A DNA stretch of 33,559 bases from Sulfurimonas sp. (GTDB lineage Bacteria; Campylobacterota; Campylobacteria; Campylobacterales; Sulfurimonadaceae): positions 1 through 33,559 of the forward strand of contig JAERRX010000084.1 in assembly GCA_016735225.1 (NCBI GenBank), given 5' to 3'. Every line of letters starts with the position of its first letter. Within the stretch, counting starts at the first letter, position 1. Positions 23,329 to 32,279 of the stretch are shown here, piece after piece. The translations under genes and the position numbers were made by a program. Below the pieces are notes generated by a model that was not told the DNA's origin, searched no databases, and saw only the letters and a program-made list of their open reading frames with translations.

Positions 23329-23892
23329 ATGTATGACTGGGGTAAACAACAAGGTAGAGAGGCAGCTTCTGGAAGTACTAAGTCAGTTGTAAATAACCAG
23401 CCTGCTTTTGTATGGTTTTGGATGAATGCATTTGGAAACTTTTTGGGTGCTGGTGTTTGGGGATTTTTCCATACACTACCACAAGTAAACCTTTATACAC
23501 ACGGTACACAGTTTACATCAGCTCACGGACACCTTGCGTTCTTTGGTGCTTATGCGACTATTCTTATCGGTATGATGTATATCGCTGTTCAAGGAACAAA
23601 CGGTATTAAAGTTTTAAAACATACTTTATCTTCTATCTTAGCACTTAGCATGATAGTTGGTGGTGTTATGGGTATGACTATGGCACTTACTATTGCTGGA
23701 TATGTTCAAGTTCTTGTTTCTCGTGCTCAGATGGGTGCAACATGGGCAGGTTTCTTTGATGGACAAAACGGTATGTGGTTTGCACAAGCCATGGATTGGA
23801 GGCTAGTTATGGGATTTGTTACATTTGCAGGTTTCTTATTTTTAGCTAAAGATTTACTAAGTACTGGCAAAAGCCAAGTACATACAAGATAA
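23329..23892 (+). pseudogene. norB: C-terminal fragment of NO reductase subunit B (norB)
   Basis: The 187-residue frame matches only the last four helices of NorB: FVWFWMNAFGNFLGAGVWGFFHTLPQVNLYTHGTQ, then TSAHGHLAFFGAYA with the two His that bind heme b3 and heme b, then two more helices. The usual 450-aa protein has about eight helices before this, with the FeB ligands (His, Glu, His-His) and the other heme ligand; all are missing. No ribosome binding site precedes the ATG at 23329; a TTG at 23314 overlaps the upstream stop. norC is also absent. The likely event is a deletion that took norC and most of norB. The retained part has no internal stop, so the loss is recent or the peptide still has some use. 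Confidence 0.8.
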
Positions 23893-23902
23893 GGAGATAT
23901 AG

Positions 23903-24055
23903 ATGTTTGAACCTTTTACAGATGTTGTACCAAGTTTTTTTGGTATGCTAAACCAAGGTCCCTTAACTCTTACGCTTTTTCTTCACACTATTATAGTGCT
24001 TCCAATGATTTGGATCTATATACAAGAGAAAAAACGTTTAGAGAGTGAAAGTTAG
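23903..24055 (+). CDS. 50-aa single-helix membrane protein
   Basis: It starts with FEPFTDVVPSFFGML, has one hydrophobic segment (about 19-40) and ends in a charged QEKKRLESES tail. AAGGAG lies 5 nt before the start. It lies 10 nt after the norB fragment and is likely cotranscribed. A short membrane protein in this place could be a nor or nir accessory subunit; I do not know the family. Confidence 0.6.
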   Translation: MFEPFTDVVPSFFGMLNQGPLTLTLFLHTIIVLPMIWIYIQEKKRLESES

Positions 24056-24071
24056 ACAAGAGTACTAGTCG

Positions 24072-24091
24072 GCGAGCCACTTTGTGGTCGC
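24072..24091. other. GC-rich hairpin before nirS
   Basis: GCGA-G-CCAC, loop TTT, GTGG-TCGC: two 4-bp stems with one bulged G. The stretch 24060-24095 is markedly richer in G+C than its neighbours. ACTTTG...CAAAGT (24079-24096) offers an alternative fold. It lies 27 nt before the nirS start and may be an RNA processing or stabilising element. Confidence 0.5.
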
Positions 24092-24118
24092 AAAGTCTTA
24101 ATTTAAAGGAAGAATAAA

Positions 24119-25759
24119 ATGAGATTAAATAAATTAGTTATGTCAGCTACTGCTTTTGCAGTAGTTAGTTCGGGTCTATTTGCTGGAACATCCAACATGG
24201 ATGTTAAAAAAGTTTTTGAAAAAGAGTGTCAAGGTTGTCATGGTCCAAATCATGAAGGTGGAGTTGGTTCTGATCTGCGCCCTGATATTATTTCAAAAAA
24301 GAACTCTTATACACTTTCGGAAGCCATTTTAAATGGTATTCCTGGTACAGCGATGCCAGAGTTTAAAGAAAAGTTTTCTAAAGGTGATGCTGATAAAATG
24401 GTTGACTATCTTCAACATTTTAAAGGTGAAAAGATGGTTGTTCTTACGATGGACGCTGTTAAGGCTGGATGGAAACCTTTAAATGATAGAATGAAATTTT
24501 TCAAAGCATATCCACATGCTGCAGATGTTAAGAAAAATACAGATATCTGTTTTGTAACAGAAAGAGATGCGGAAAGAGTTGCATTTGTTGATGGTACTTC
24601 GGGTAAGATTTTATCTAAGCACCCTGCTGGTTTTGCTGTTCATGTTACAGTAACAAACAAGCGTCAACCTCGTTATGCTTACTCTATCTCTCGTTCAGGT
24701 TTAGTAACAATGTTTGACCTTAACACTCCGGGTCAGCAAAAAATTGCTCAAATCCAAGTGGGTTCTGACTCTCGTGGTCTTGCAGTTTCTCCAGATGGTA
24801 AGTATCTAATGGCAGGAAACTATGTTCCAGGTGGAGCAATCCTAATGGATGCTATGACTCTTGAGCCATTAAGAGTATATCCTACATCAAGCGTTATTGA
24901 CACCGAAGGTAATATCGGTTCATCTCGTGTAGCTGGTATTTTTGATACTCCTTATGGTCCATATATTGCATTTGCACTTAAAGATGCTGGTCATGTTTAT
25001 ATAGTAGATTATTCTAAACCTAACTTTCCTATCGTTGGAGATATTCCAAATATTGGTAAAATTCTTCATGATGGTTTCTTAAATGAAGGTAAAGAGATTG
25101 GTAGATACCTATTTATCGCTTCTCAAGGTTCTGATGTTATCGGTGTAGTTGATTTTAAAACTAAGTCTTTAGTTACTAAAATCTACACAGGTCCTTCGGC
25201 TAAACCACATCCAGGTCAAGGTTCTTCATTTTACAATGAACACTTAGGACAACAACTTGGTGCTACAGTAAACATGAATCTTGGACAAGTTACTATCTGG
25301 GATGATAACTTTGATGTAATCCGTCAGATTCCTACAGCTGGTGGTGGTCTATTTATCGGTACATCAGAGCATACTCCTTTTCTTTGGGCTGATAATGTTC
25401 TTGGTGGATCTGCTAACTGGAATAAAGTTCACTTGATCAACAAACAAACTTTAGAACTAGACAGAATCATCACTGTCGGTACTACAAAAGGTACTGTAAC
25501 TGATCCTGTTACTCACAAAACTTTATATAGCTGGAAAGTTCCAACTGTTAAAGATGCTAAAGGTAAAGCTATTACTCCTAGAATCTTACATGCGGAGCCA
25601 GCAAATCACGGTCACTGGACTATGATTTCTGAGTGGAATGCGGGTCGTATCGGTATCTATGAAGCCGAAACTGGTAAATTTGTTAAATATATAAAAGGTT
25701 TAACAACTCCTACTTTTACATACTCTATCGAACACAGACAAACTATTCCAGGTGCTTAA
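24119..25759 (+). CDS. nirS: Cytochrome cd1 nitrite reductase (NirS type)
   Basis: NirS reduces nitrite to NO in the periplasm. The 546-aa product has a signal peptide (1-22, cut near FAG), a heme c domain with CQGCH (37-41) and GTAMPEFKEKFS, and an eight-bladed d1 propeller. GFAVH (H175) fits the proximal d1 ligand and KPHPGQG (H364) the first active-site His. The second active-site His of NirS lies in FIKTHPxS; here the matching stretch is FIGTSEHTPFLWAD, with His418 two places later and Ser at the usual position. HAEPANHGHW (491-500) also differs from the common PEYNKxGDEVW. The protein could be a divergent NirS or a NirN-like relative; its length and operon place favour NirS. The start has AAGGAAG. 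Confidence 0.8.
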   Translation: MRLNKLVMSATAFAVVSSGLFAGTSNMDVKKVFEKECQGCHGPNHEGGVGSDLRPDIISKKNSYTLSEAILNGIPGTAMPEFKEKFSKGDADKMVDYLQHFKGEKMVVLTMDAVKAGWKPLNDRMKFFKAYPHAADVKKNTDICFVTERDAERVAFVDGTSGKILSKHPAGFAVHVTVTNKRQPRYAYSISRSGLVTMFDLNTPGQQKIAQIQVGSDSRGLAVSPDGKYLMAGNYVPGGAILMDAMTLEPLRVYPTSSVIDTEGNIGSSRVAGIFDTPYGPYIAFALKDAGHVYIVDYSKPNFPIVGDIPNIGKILHDGFLNEGKEIGRYLFIASQGSDVIGVVDFKTKSLVTKIYTGPSAKPHPGQGSSFYNEHLGQQLGATVNMNLGQVTIWDDNFDVIRQIPTAGGGLFIGTSEHTPFLWADNVLGGSANWNKVHLINKQTLELDRIITVGTTKGTVTDPVTHKTLYSWKVPTVKDAKGKAITPRILHAEPANHGHWTMISEWNAGRIGIYEAETGKFVKYIKGLTTPTFTYSIEHRQTIPGA

Positions 25760-25774
25760 TAGCATCTAAGTCAA

Positions 25775-25790
25775 TTCCCCTTTCGGGGAA
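25775..25790 (+). terminator. Hairpin after nirS
   Basis: TTCCCC-TTTC-GGGGAA, a perfect 6-bp GC-rich stem 15 nt after the nirS stop. No T run follows, so termination may be factor-aided or the hairpin may protect the 3' end. Confidence 0.6.
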
Positions 25791-25855
25791 ACGACTCAAT
25801 CCTCATATATCACTGCAAGCTTCACAACACTCAACTATTTCTATCTAAATTTTTA

Positions 25856-25946
25856 TATAATATGATATAATAAATTTATCTATAACATGAGAAATATGGA
25901 AAGAAAAGGTTAAGTTAAGTTTTCTTCCCTAAATTGGGTCTGACCC
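25856..25946 (+). promoter_or_regulatory. Tandem -10 boxes and REP-like palindrome upstream of glnD
   Basis: The 206-bp gap 25760-25965 contains TATAAT at 25856-25861 and again at 25866-25871, good candidates for the glnD promoter. GGGTCTGACCC (25936-25946) is a perfect palindrome of the REP-like type, about 20 nt before the glnD start, so it lies in the leader of the transcript. Confidence 0.5.
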
Positions 25947-25965
25947 CCTCCCTAAAGGCATTATC

Positions 25966-28479
25966 TTGGATATACTACTGCAAATAGAAGACATTATAGA
26001 AAAAAATGGTTCTGATTTTGAGCTTTCTAAGCTTTTTAAAACTTATATCAAAGAATACAAAAACTCTTTGCCACAACTCTTTGAAAACTCTCAAGGAAAA
26101 GATTTTTTAGTTAAGCATACAAAAAAACTAGATTCTGTTATCTCTTTAATGTATAAAGTTACCCTAAGAAGAGTTTTTGGAAACTACCTTCCTATGAGAG
26201 GCTCTATTCCTATTGCAATCATTGCCCTTGGAAGTTATGGAAGGGAGCAACTTTGTGTTCATAGCGATATAGACCTGCTTGTAGCTTATGAAGAAGTTGA
26301 TGGGTTTAACACCCAGTTGATAATAGAAAAGCTATTTTATTTGGCTCTGGATGCTGGTCTAAAACTAGGGCATAGAGTCCATGAAACAGGCGATCTATTT
26401 AAGGCATCCAATGAAGATGTGACTATAAAAACTTCTTTAATGGAGTCTCGCCTAATTGCAGGCTCAGCATTTACTTGGCACTCAACTCAAAAAGAACTCA
26501 CAAAAATAAGACTTTTTGAGCAAAAAGAGTTTATCTTAGCAAAAGTAAAAGAGGCTCAAATAAGACGCAAAAAATATCCAAACTCTATGCAACCAAACAT
26601 AAAAGAGAGTGTTGGTGGACTAAGAGATACTCAACTTTTAACTTGGGTGGCTCATACTATATATGGCATAGGAAACTTAAAAGATTTGACACAAAAACTT
26701 TTTTCCGAAGAGCAGTATAAAGAGTACAGGGTTGCTCTTGAGCTTCTTTACCGCATAAGAAGTGCACTTCATCTCATCGCAAACAAGCAAGAAGATAGGC
26801 TTATACTAGAGCATATGCCTCAAGTTGCAAAGATGCTAGGCTTTAAAACAGAACTAAAAATGCTTACAAAAGTTCTTCATGCCCAGTGGCAAATAAGTAA
26901 TTTCACACAAATTTTTGTTAAAAAAATGTTAAATCCATACATAGCAGATATGAGCTATGTAAGAAAATTAAGAAACAATAGGCTAAGCAGGGGTATCTAT
27001 CTTTTTGATGATAGACTTTGTGCATCTTATAAGCTTCAAACTCAAGGTATTAACGATATTTTAAATATACTCATAGCACTACCTGACAAGTTTTATCACT
27101 TTGATGCTGGGTTTTTAAACCAACTCACAAAGACAAAGATACCATACCCTATATCAAACACAACTTATATTCTTTTAAAAGAGCTTCTTAAAAAAGAGCA
27201 TATTTACAGCTTCTTAAAAATCTTTTGGGATGCTGGCATCTTGCATCTACTCTTTTCAAGTTTTAGAAAAGTTCTTCATCTTCCTCAGTTTGATGGGTAC
27301 CATCACTACCCTGTAGATATTCACTCTATCAAGGCAGTCCAAGCGTTAGAAAATATAAAAGAACCATTGATACAACAATTACATAATGAGCTATCTATAG
27401 ATGAGAAGCTTTTAGTAAAAATTGTTGTACTTATCCATGATACAGGAAAAGGCAGAAAACAAGACCATTGTGAAGTTGCTGCAAAACTCATAATGCCATT
27501 TGCCACAAAACTCCAACTTAGTGAAGAGTTGATAGAGCGTGCTGTTTTACTGGTTAAAAATCATGTTTTAATGAGCAATATTGCTTTTAAAGAAAATATT
27601 CACAATGAGAAAACTTTATATAAATTTATGTCAAGTATAAAAGATAGCAAAAATCTAAAACTGCTTTACATACTAACCTATGCGGATATAAATGGTGTAA
27701 GTAAAACCACCTACAACTCATTTAACTCAAAACTACTTTTAGACCTATATATAAGTGCTTTAGAAATCTCTCAAAATAGTGATAGAATTACAGATGCCTC
27801 TAAAAGAGCTATTATAGAAAAAAGAGTGAAAAACTCTAAAGAGTTTCAAGAACTACCAAGAGTGCTAAAAACAAAACTACTTCGTGTTGAATCAAATCTA
27901 TTTTTCTTTAAACATAGCATACTTGACCTTGTCAAAATTGCAAAAAAGGCTAAAGAAACTTCAGATTATTCCTATAGTATTGATGGAGACAACTCTCTAA
28001 GTATTGAGATATATAGAAGAGTTCCTCTAAATGTTAGCTATTTATTGGCTACCCTTAGTCATCTAAATGTTGCATCTATGGAGATTTTTACACTCTTTGA
28101 TGATCTCAAATATTTTAAAATAGAGTTTATAAAAAATGTAGATGGGGATGAACTTACAGAAGTTGAAGAGTTAGTAAAACAAGCTTTCGATATGAGCAGA
28201 ATAGTACAGCTAAAAGAGATAAGTCTAAGTAAAAAAGAGATCAAAATTGATACTCAGCACTCACTAACACATGCAGAGATAAGTATCAACACCAAAAATC
28301 AAATCGGTTTACTCGCTTATATAATGGATATGTTTGAAAAGCTAGAGATCAACATAGTAACAGCCAAAATCCACTCAACAAAACGCAAGGTAAGAGATAG
28401 CTTTTTAATAGAAAAACAAAACAATATATGTCATAATATCGATAAAATTTATGAATTATTAACTCAGGAGTCAAAATAA
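25966..28479 (+). CDS. glnD: Protein-PII uridylyltransferase/uridylyl-removing enzyme
   Basis: GlnD adds and removes UMP on PII proteins in response to glutamine, setting nitrogen control. The 837-aa protein has the nucleotidyltransferase motif ALGSYGREQLCVHSDIDLL (87-105), the GlnD connector, an HD domain (VVLIHDTGKGRKQDHCEVA) and two ACT domains at the C-terminus (about 680-740 and 765-830). The start is TTG at 25966, with AAAGG 7 nt upstream; no ATG fits as well. A REP-like palindrome lies 20 nt before it. The stop overlaps the glmS start (TAATG). Confidence 0.92.
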   Translation: MDILLQIEDIIEKNGSDFELSKLFKTYIKEYKNSLPQLFENSQGKDFLVKHTKKLDSVISLMYKVTLRRVFGNYLPMRGSIPIAIIALGSYGREQLCVHSDIDLLVAYEEVDGFNTQLIIEKLFYLALDAGLKLGHRVHETGDLFKASNEDVTIKTSLMESRLIAGSAFTWHSTQKELTKIRLFEQKEFILAKVKEAQIRRKKYPNSMQPNIKESVGGLRDTQLLTWVAHTIYGIGNLKDLTQKLFSEEQYKEYRVALELLYRIRSALHLIANKQEDRLILEHMPQVAKMLGFKTELKMLTKVLHAQWQISNFTQIFVKKMLNPYIADMSYVRKLRNNRLSRGIYLFDDRLCASYKLQTQGINDILNILIALPDKFYHFDAGFLNQLTKTKIPYPISNTTYILLKELLKKEHIYSFLKIFWDAGILHLLFSSFRKVLHLPQFDGYHHYPVDIHSIKAVQALENIKEPLIQQLHNELSIDEKLLVKIVVLIHDTGKGRKQDHCEVAAKLIMPFATKLQLSEELIERAVLLVKNHVLMSNIAFKENIHNEKTLYKFMSSIKDSKNLKLLYILTYADINGVSKTTYNSFNSKLLLDLYISALEISQNSDRITDASKRAIIEKRVKNSKEFQELPRVLKTKLLRVESNLFFFKHSILDLVKIAKKAKETSDYSYSIDGDNSLSIEIYRRVPLNVSYLLATLSHLNVASMEIFTLFDDLKYFKIEFIKNVDGDELTEVEELVKQAFDMSRIVQLKEISLSKKEIKIDTQHSLTHAEISINTKNQIGLLAYIMDMFEKLEINIVTAKIHSTKRKVRDSFLIEKQNNICHNIDKIYELLTQESK

Positions 28480-30293
28480 TGTGCGGAATAGTTGGATATA
28501 TAGGTAAAAATAATACTAAACAAATTTTACTAGATGGACTTAAAGAGTTAGAGTATCGAGGTTATGATTCAGCTGGTATAGCGGTTTTGCAAAATGGCAA
28601 ATTTTCAAGCTATAAAGCGATAGGAAAACTTGTAAACCTTAAAGAAAAAACTTCTGACTTTATAACAGAGGGTTTTGCAGTTGGTATCGGTCACACTAGA
28701 TGGGCAACACATGGAAAGCCAACCGAGCTAAATGCACATCCACATATAGGCGAGAGTTCTTATGTCGTTCATAATGGCATCATAGAAAATTATGCTAAGT
28801 TAAAAAAAGAACTTATGAGTAGTGGAGTTTCTTTTTTGAGTCAAACAGATACAGAGGTTATAGTTCATCAGTTTGAGAAAAACATAAAGTCAAGCACCAA
28901 TGCTTTTGAAGCATTTTCTAAAACCATAAAAGAGCTAGATGGTGCTTATGCTATCTTGCTTACTACTATTTCAGAACCCGATACTATCTTTTTTGCAAAG
29001 CATGGTTCACCTATGCTTTTTGGGCGAAACAAAGATGGAGAAAAGTATTTTGCTTCTTCTGATACTCCGCTTATGGGTCAAGCTAGTGAGGTGAACTATT
29101 TTGAAGATGGTGACTATGGTTATGTAAATGAGAGCGAGATTTTTATTTTTGATAAAAATAAAAATAAAAAAGATGCTATCTACAAGAAGATTTCACAAAA
29201 CAAACTTTCTGCTCAAAAAGATGGATATAGATTTTTCATGGAAAAAGAGATTTATGAGCAAAGTAGTGTAATCTCTGACACTTTAATGGGGCGACTCAAT
29301 GATGAAGAAATTGTTTTTGATGAGCTTGATGAAAACTTTTTTGAAGGTATAAACGAGATAAAACTTTGTGCTTGTGGAACATCTTATCACTCTGCCCTAA
29401 GTGCTTCATATCTTTTTGAAAGATATGCCAAGATAAGAACCTCTGTCGAGATAGCAAGTGAGTTTAGATATAGAGAGCCTATGATGCAAAAGGATACTCT
29501 CTTTATTGTGATATCACAAAGCGGGGAAACAGCAGACACTTTAGAAACATTAAAAATGGCAAAAAAGGCAGGTTTAAGAACTTTAGTCATCTGCAATGTA
29601 GATAACTCCTCAATGGTTAGACTAGCAGATGCTACTATATTAACTCGTGCTGGCATAGAAAAAGGAGTGGCATCTACAAAAGCTTTTGCAACTCAAGTTA
29701 CTATTTTTTGGATGATGAGCCTATATATCGCTAGGATAAAAAATACTCTTGCATCTAAAGAGATCGCAAGACAAATCTCTCTTTTAAGAGAGGTTCCTGC
29801 ATCTGTGAAAGTAAGTGATGAGATGCATGAAAAACTAAAAAGACTATCAAAAAGATACCTTCATGGACATGGGTTTTTCTTTATAGGTAGAGATATATTT
29901 TTCCCTCTAGCACTTGAGGGAGCATTGAAACTAAAAGAGATCTCTTACCTTCATGCAGAGGGGTATCCATCTGGGGAGATGAAACATGGTCCCATAGCAC
30001 TCGCGGATCCTGAACTCTTTACAATAGCCCTACTTCCAGAACACCTGCACTATGAAAAGTCCAAAAGCAATGTTGAAGAGTTGAGTGCAAGAGATGCAAC
30101 TATCTGTGCTATTAGCTCAAAAGAGTTTGATAAAGCTGATGACTTTATAGCTATATCAAAGTGCAAGGACTATATGCTAGAGTTTTTTGAAATGATGGTT
30201 GTTGTTCAGATTCTCTCTTTAGAGATCTCCATAAGACTAGGAAATGATGTAGATATGCCACGAAACTTAGCAAAAAGTGTTACTGTTGAGTAA
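28479..30293 (+). CDS. glmS: Glutamine-fructose-6-phosphate aminotransferase
   Basis: GlmS makes glucosamine-6-phosphate, the first step to UDP-GlcNAc for the cell wall and LPS. The 604-aa protein begins MCGIVGYIG with the catalytic Cys2, then EYRGYDSAG and GHTRWATHG (glutaminase domain), two SIS sugar-isomerase domains with VISQSGETADTLETL, and ends LAKSVTVE with the usual Lys. No glmS ribozyme is possible, as the start overlaps glnD. Confidence 0.97.
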   Translation: MCGIVGYIGKNNTKQILLDGLKELEYRGYDSAGIAVLQNGKFSSYKAIGKLVNLKEKTSDFITEGFAVGIGHTRWATHGKPTELNAHPHIGESSYVVHNGIIENYAKLKKELMSSGVSFLSQTDTEVIVHQFEKNIKSSTNAFEAFSKTIKELDGAYAILLTTISEPDTIFFAKHGSPMLFGRNKDGEKYFASSDTPLMGQASEVNYFEDGDYGYVNESEIFIFDKNKNKKDAIYKKISQNKLSAQKDGYRFFMEKEIYEQSSVISDTLMGRLNDEEIVFDELDENFFEGINEIKLCACGTSYHSALSASYLFERYAKIRTSVEIASEFRYREPMMQKDTLFIVISQSGETADTLETLKMAKKAGLRTLVICNVDNSSMVRLADATILTRAGIEKGVASTKAFATQVTIFWMMSLYIARIKNTLASKEIARQISLLREVPASVKVSDEMHEKLKRLSKRYLHGHGFFFIGRDIFFPLALEGALKLKEISYLHAEGYPSGEMKHGPIALADPELFTIALLPEHLHYEKSKSNVEELSARDATICAISSKEFDKADDFIAISKCKDYMLEFFEMMVVVQILSLEISIRLGNDVDMPRNLAKSVTVE

Positions 30294-30369
30294 GATTTAA
30301 AAGAGTTAATAATAGCTTAAACTATTCTTTGCTATTATGATTAAACAATCTAACTTAAATGGTATTTAT

Positions 30370-32220
30370 ATGAAAACGAAATCAAAACTTATTATCACAG
30401 TAGCTCTTATGCTACTCGCTTTATCAACTGCAACTATTATAAATATTGCTTTAAATATTCGTGATCTTAGCATACAAAGTGCTGTAGAAAAGTCAAAACT
30501 TGCCGCAACTTTTGTCAAAGATGGCTTAACTGCACACATGGTTAATGGCATCATGGATAACAGAACATATTTTTTAAACAAAATATCCAATAGCGAAGAA
30601 GTAAAATCTTTATGGTTAGTTAGAAGTCAAAATGTTGTAAAACAATATGGCAAGGGCTTGAGTTTTGAAACTGTTAGAGATTCGATAGATAAAGAGGTTC
30701 TTAGAAGTGGAAGTAGTGTAAAAAAAATTATTGAAAATTCTACAGAAACCCTACTTAGAGTTTCTATACCCTATAAAGCAAGCTTAAACGACAACAGCAC
30801 AAACTGCCTTTCTTGTCATGATGTACAGGTTGGCGATACACTAGGTGTTCTTAGCATGGAGTTTGATATTAATAGTATGCGAACTAGTGGAATGCTTACA
30901 ATTTTAAAAATATTTGGTGTAAATATAATAATCTTACTAATTGTTCTTGTGCTTTTAAACTATTTCTTAGCACCATATACAAAACTTTTCTCAAGCCTAC
31001 AAAGTGGAATTAAAAAAGCTCATACAGGAGACTTTACACATAATTTTGAAACAAGCCTAGATGGTGAGGCAAAAGATATTACAAATCACATGAATACACT
31101 TTTTGTAAAAATGAAAGAGACTTTTGGAGATATAAAGCAAAATCTTGGAACAATAGTTCCACAAATGAATATATCAAATGATAACCCACTAGAACAATCA
31201 AAAGTTATAATGAGTGAACTCTCAGATGTTTATAAGTTTAAAAAAACGATAGAGCTTGATGCAAACAAGTCAGATGTTTATATGAGGTTAGTAGATGTTC
31301 TTAAACTCAAATACAACATTGATGATTTTGCCATATATGAAATAAACAATACTATTGAGTCAAGAAAACTTTGCTACTCAAGCAGTGATGATGTTTTAAT
31401 ATGTAAAGAAAAGGTAACAACAGATGCTTCTCTTTGTAGAGCATCTAGAACAAAAAGTGTAATAATCTCAAGCGAATTTCCAGAATTATGCAAGTCTTGC
31501 AGAAAACCAAATCTGAACTATCTATGCTTTACCTTTAGTATCAATAGTGAAATATCTCTACTTATATCAGTAGTTGGTAGGTCAAAAGAGGATATTAACG
31601 ACAAGAGAACTTTAGTCTCAAGAATAAGACACTATCTTGAAGCTGCTAAACCTGTACTAAGTACTCATATATTGATGCAAAAGCTAAGAGAAACCTCTCT
31701 TATAGACCCTATGACTGGTCTTAACAACAGAAGATTTTTAGAAGAAGTTATAGATAAAATTATGAGTCAGACTGGAAGAAGAAAAGAGATATACTCTATT
31801 TTGATGTTAGATATTGACTTTTTTAAACAGGTTAATGATACTTATGGTCATGATATTGGAGATATGGTTATAGTAGAAGTTGCTAGAGTTCTCAAAGAAA
31901 GTATTCGTGAGTCTGACCTTGCTATACGATATGGTGGAGAAGAGTTTGTGGTCATCTTAGACAATGCAACGGTTGAGGGTACGATGCAAGTTGCAAAGAA
32001 AATACACAGTGCCTTTGATAACTTGATCTTTGATGTAGGAGCAGGAGAAACTATGCAAAAAACTATAAGTATTGGTATCTCTATGTTTGATGAAGATGCA
32101 GATAGTATATGGAAATGTATAAAGCTAGCCGATACTGCTCTCTATGTTGCAAAAACAACAGGTAGAAATAAAATAGTTGTGTATGAACAGAAGATGTCAG
32201 AAGGTCCAGATGTTAGATAG
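30370..32220 (+). CDS. Diguanylate cyclase with periplasmic heme c sensor and Cys-rich cytoplasmic domain
   Basis: A 616-aa inner-membrane signal protein. A first helix (about 5-30) and a second (about 174-200) enclose a periplasmic domain holding the heme c motif CLSCH (146-150). HAMP-like helices follow, then a GAF-like region with six Cys (335, 345, 356, 374, 377, 386) and a GGDEF domain with GGEEF at 522-526 and an RESD I-site at 513-516. So the enzyme should make c-di-GMP in response to a redox or gas ligand bound by the heme; the Cys group could hold metal or an iron-sulfur cluster. I start at 30370, since the in-frame ATG at 30337 lies on a likely -10 box (TATTAT 30333-30338). Confidence 0.88.
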   Translation: MKTKSKLIITVALMLLALSTATIINIALNIRDLSIQSAVEKSKLAATFVKDGLTAHMVNGIMDNRTYFLNKISNSEEVKSLWLVRSQNVVKQYGKGLSFETVRDSIDKEVLRSGSSVKKIIENSTETLLRVSIPYKASLNDNSTNCLSCHDVQVGDTLGVLSMEFDINSMRTSGMLTILKIFGVNIIILLIVLVLLNYFLAPYTKLFSSLQSGIKKAHTGDFTHNFETSLDGEAKDITNHMNTLFVKMKETFGDIKQNLGTIVPQMNISNDNPLEQSKVIMSELSDVYKFKKTIELDANKSDVYMRLVDVLKLKYNIDDFAIYEINNTIESRKLCYSSSDDVLICKEKVTTDASLCRASRTKSVIISSEFPELCKSCRKPNLNYLCFTFSINSEISLLISVVGRSKEDINDKRTLVSRIRHYLEAAKPVLSTHILMQKLRETSLIDPMTGLNNRRFLEEVIDKIMSQTGRRKEIYSILMLDIDFFKQVNDTYGHDIGDMVIVEVARVLKESIRESDLAIRYGGEEFVVILDNATVEGTMQVAKKIHSAFDNLIFDVGAGETMQKTISIGISMFDEDADSIWKCIKLADTALYVAKTTGRNKIVVYEQKMSEGPDVR

Positions 32221-32226
32221 ACTAAA

Positions 32227-32262
32227 CTCCCTCTAAGTGTTTAAAAAACACTAGAGAAGGAG
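32227..32262. terminator. Long hairpin between convergent genes
   Basis: CTCC-CTCT-A-AGTGTTT (32227-32242), loop AAA, AAACACT-AGAG-AA-GGAG (32246-32262): 15 paired bases with small bulges. It lies in the 59-bp space between the diguanylate cyclase and mrp, and probably ends transcription in both directions. Confidence 0.7.
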
Positions 32263-32279
32263 TGAAAATGCTCTATGTT

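Noticed and set aside
28440-28490. glmS ribozyme
   Set aside because: The glmS start overlaps the glnD stop, and no ribozyme-like structure has room there.
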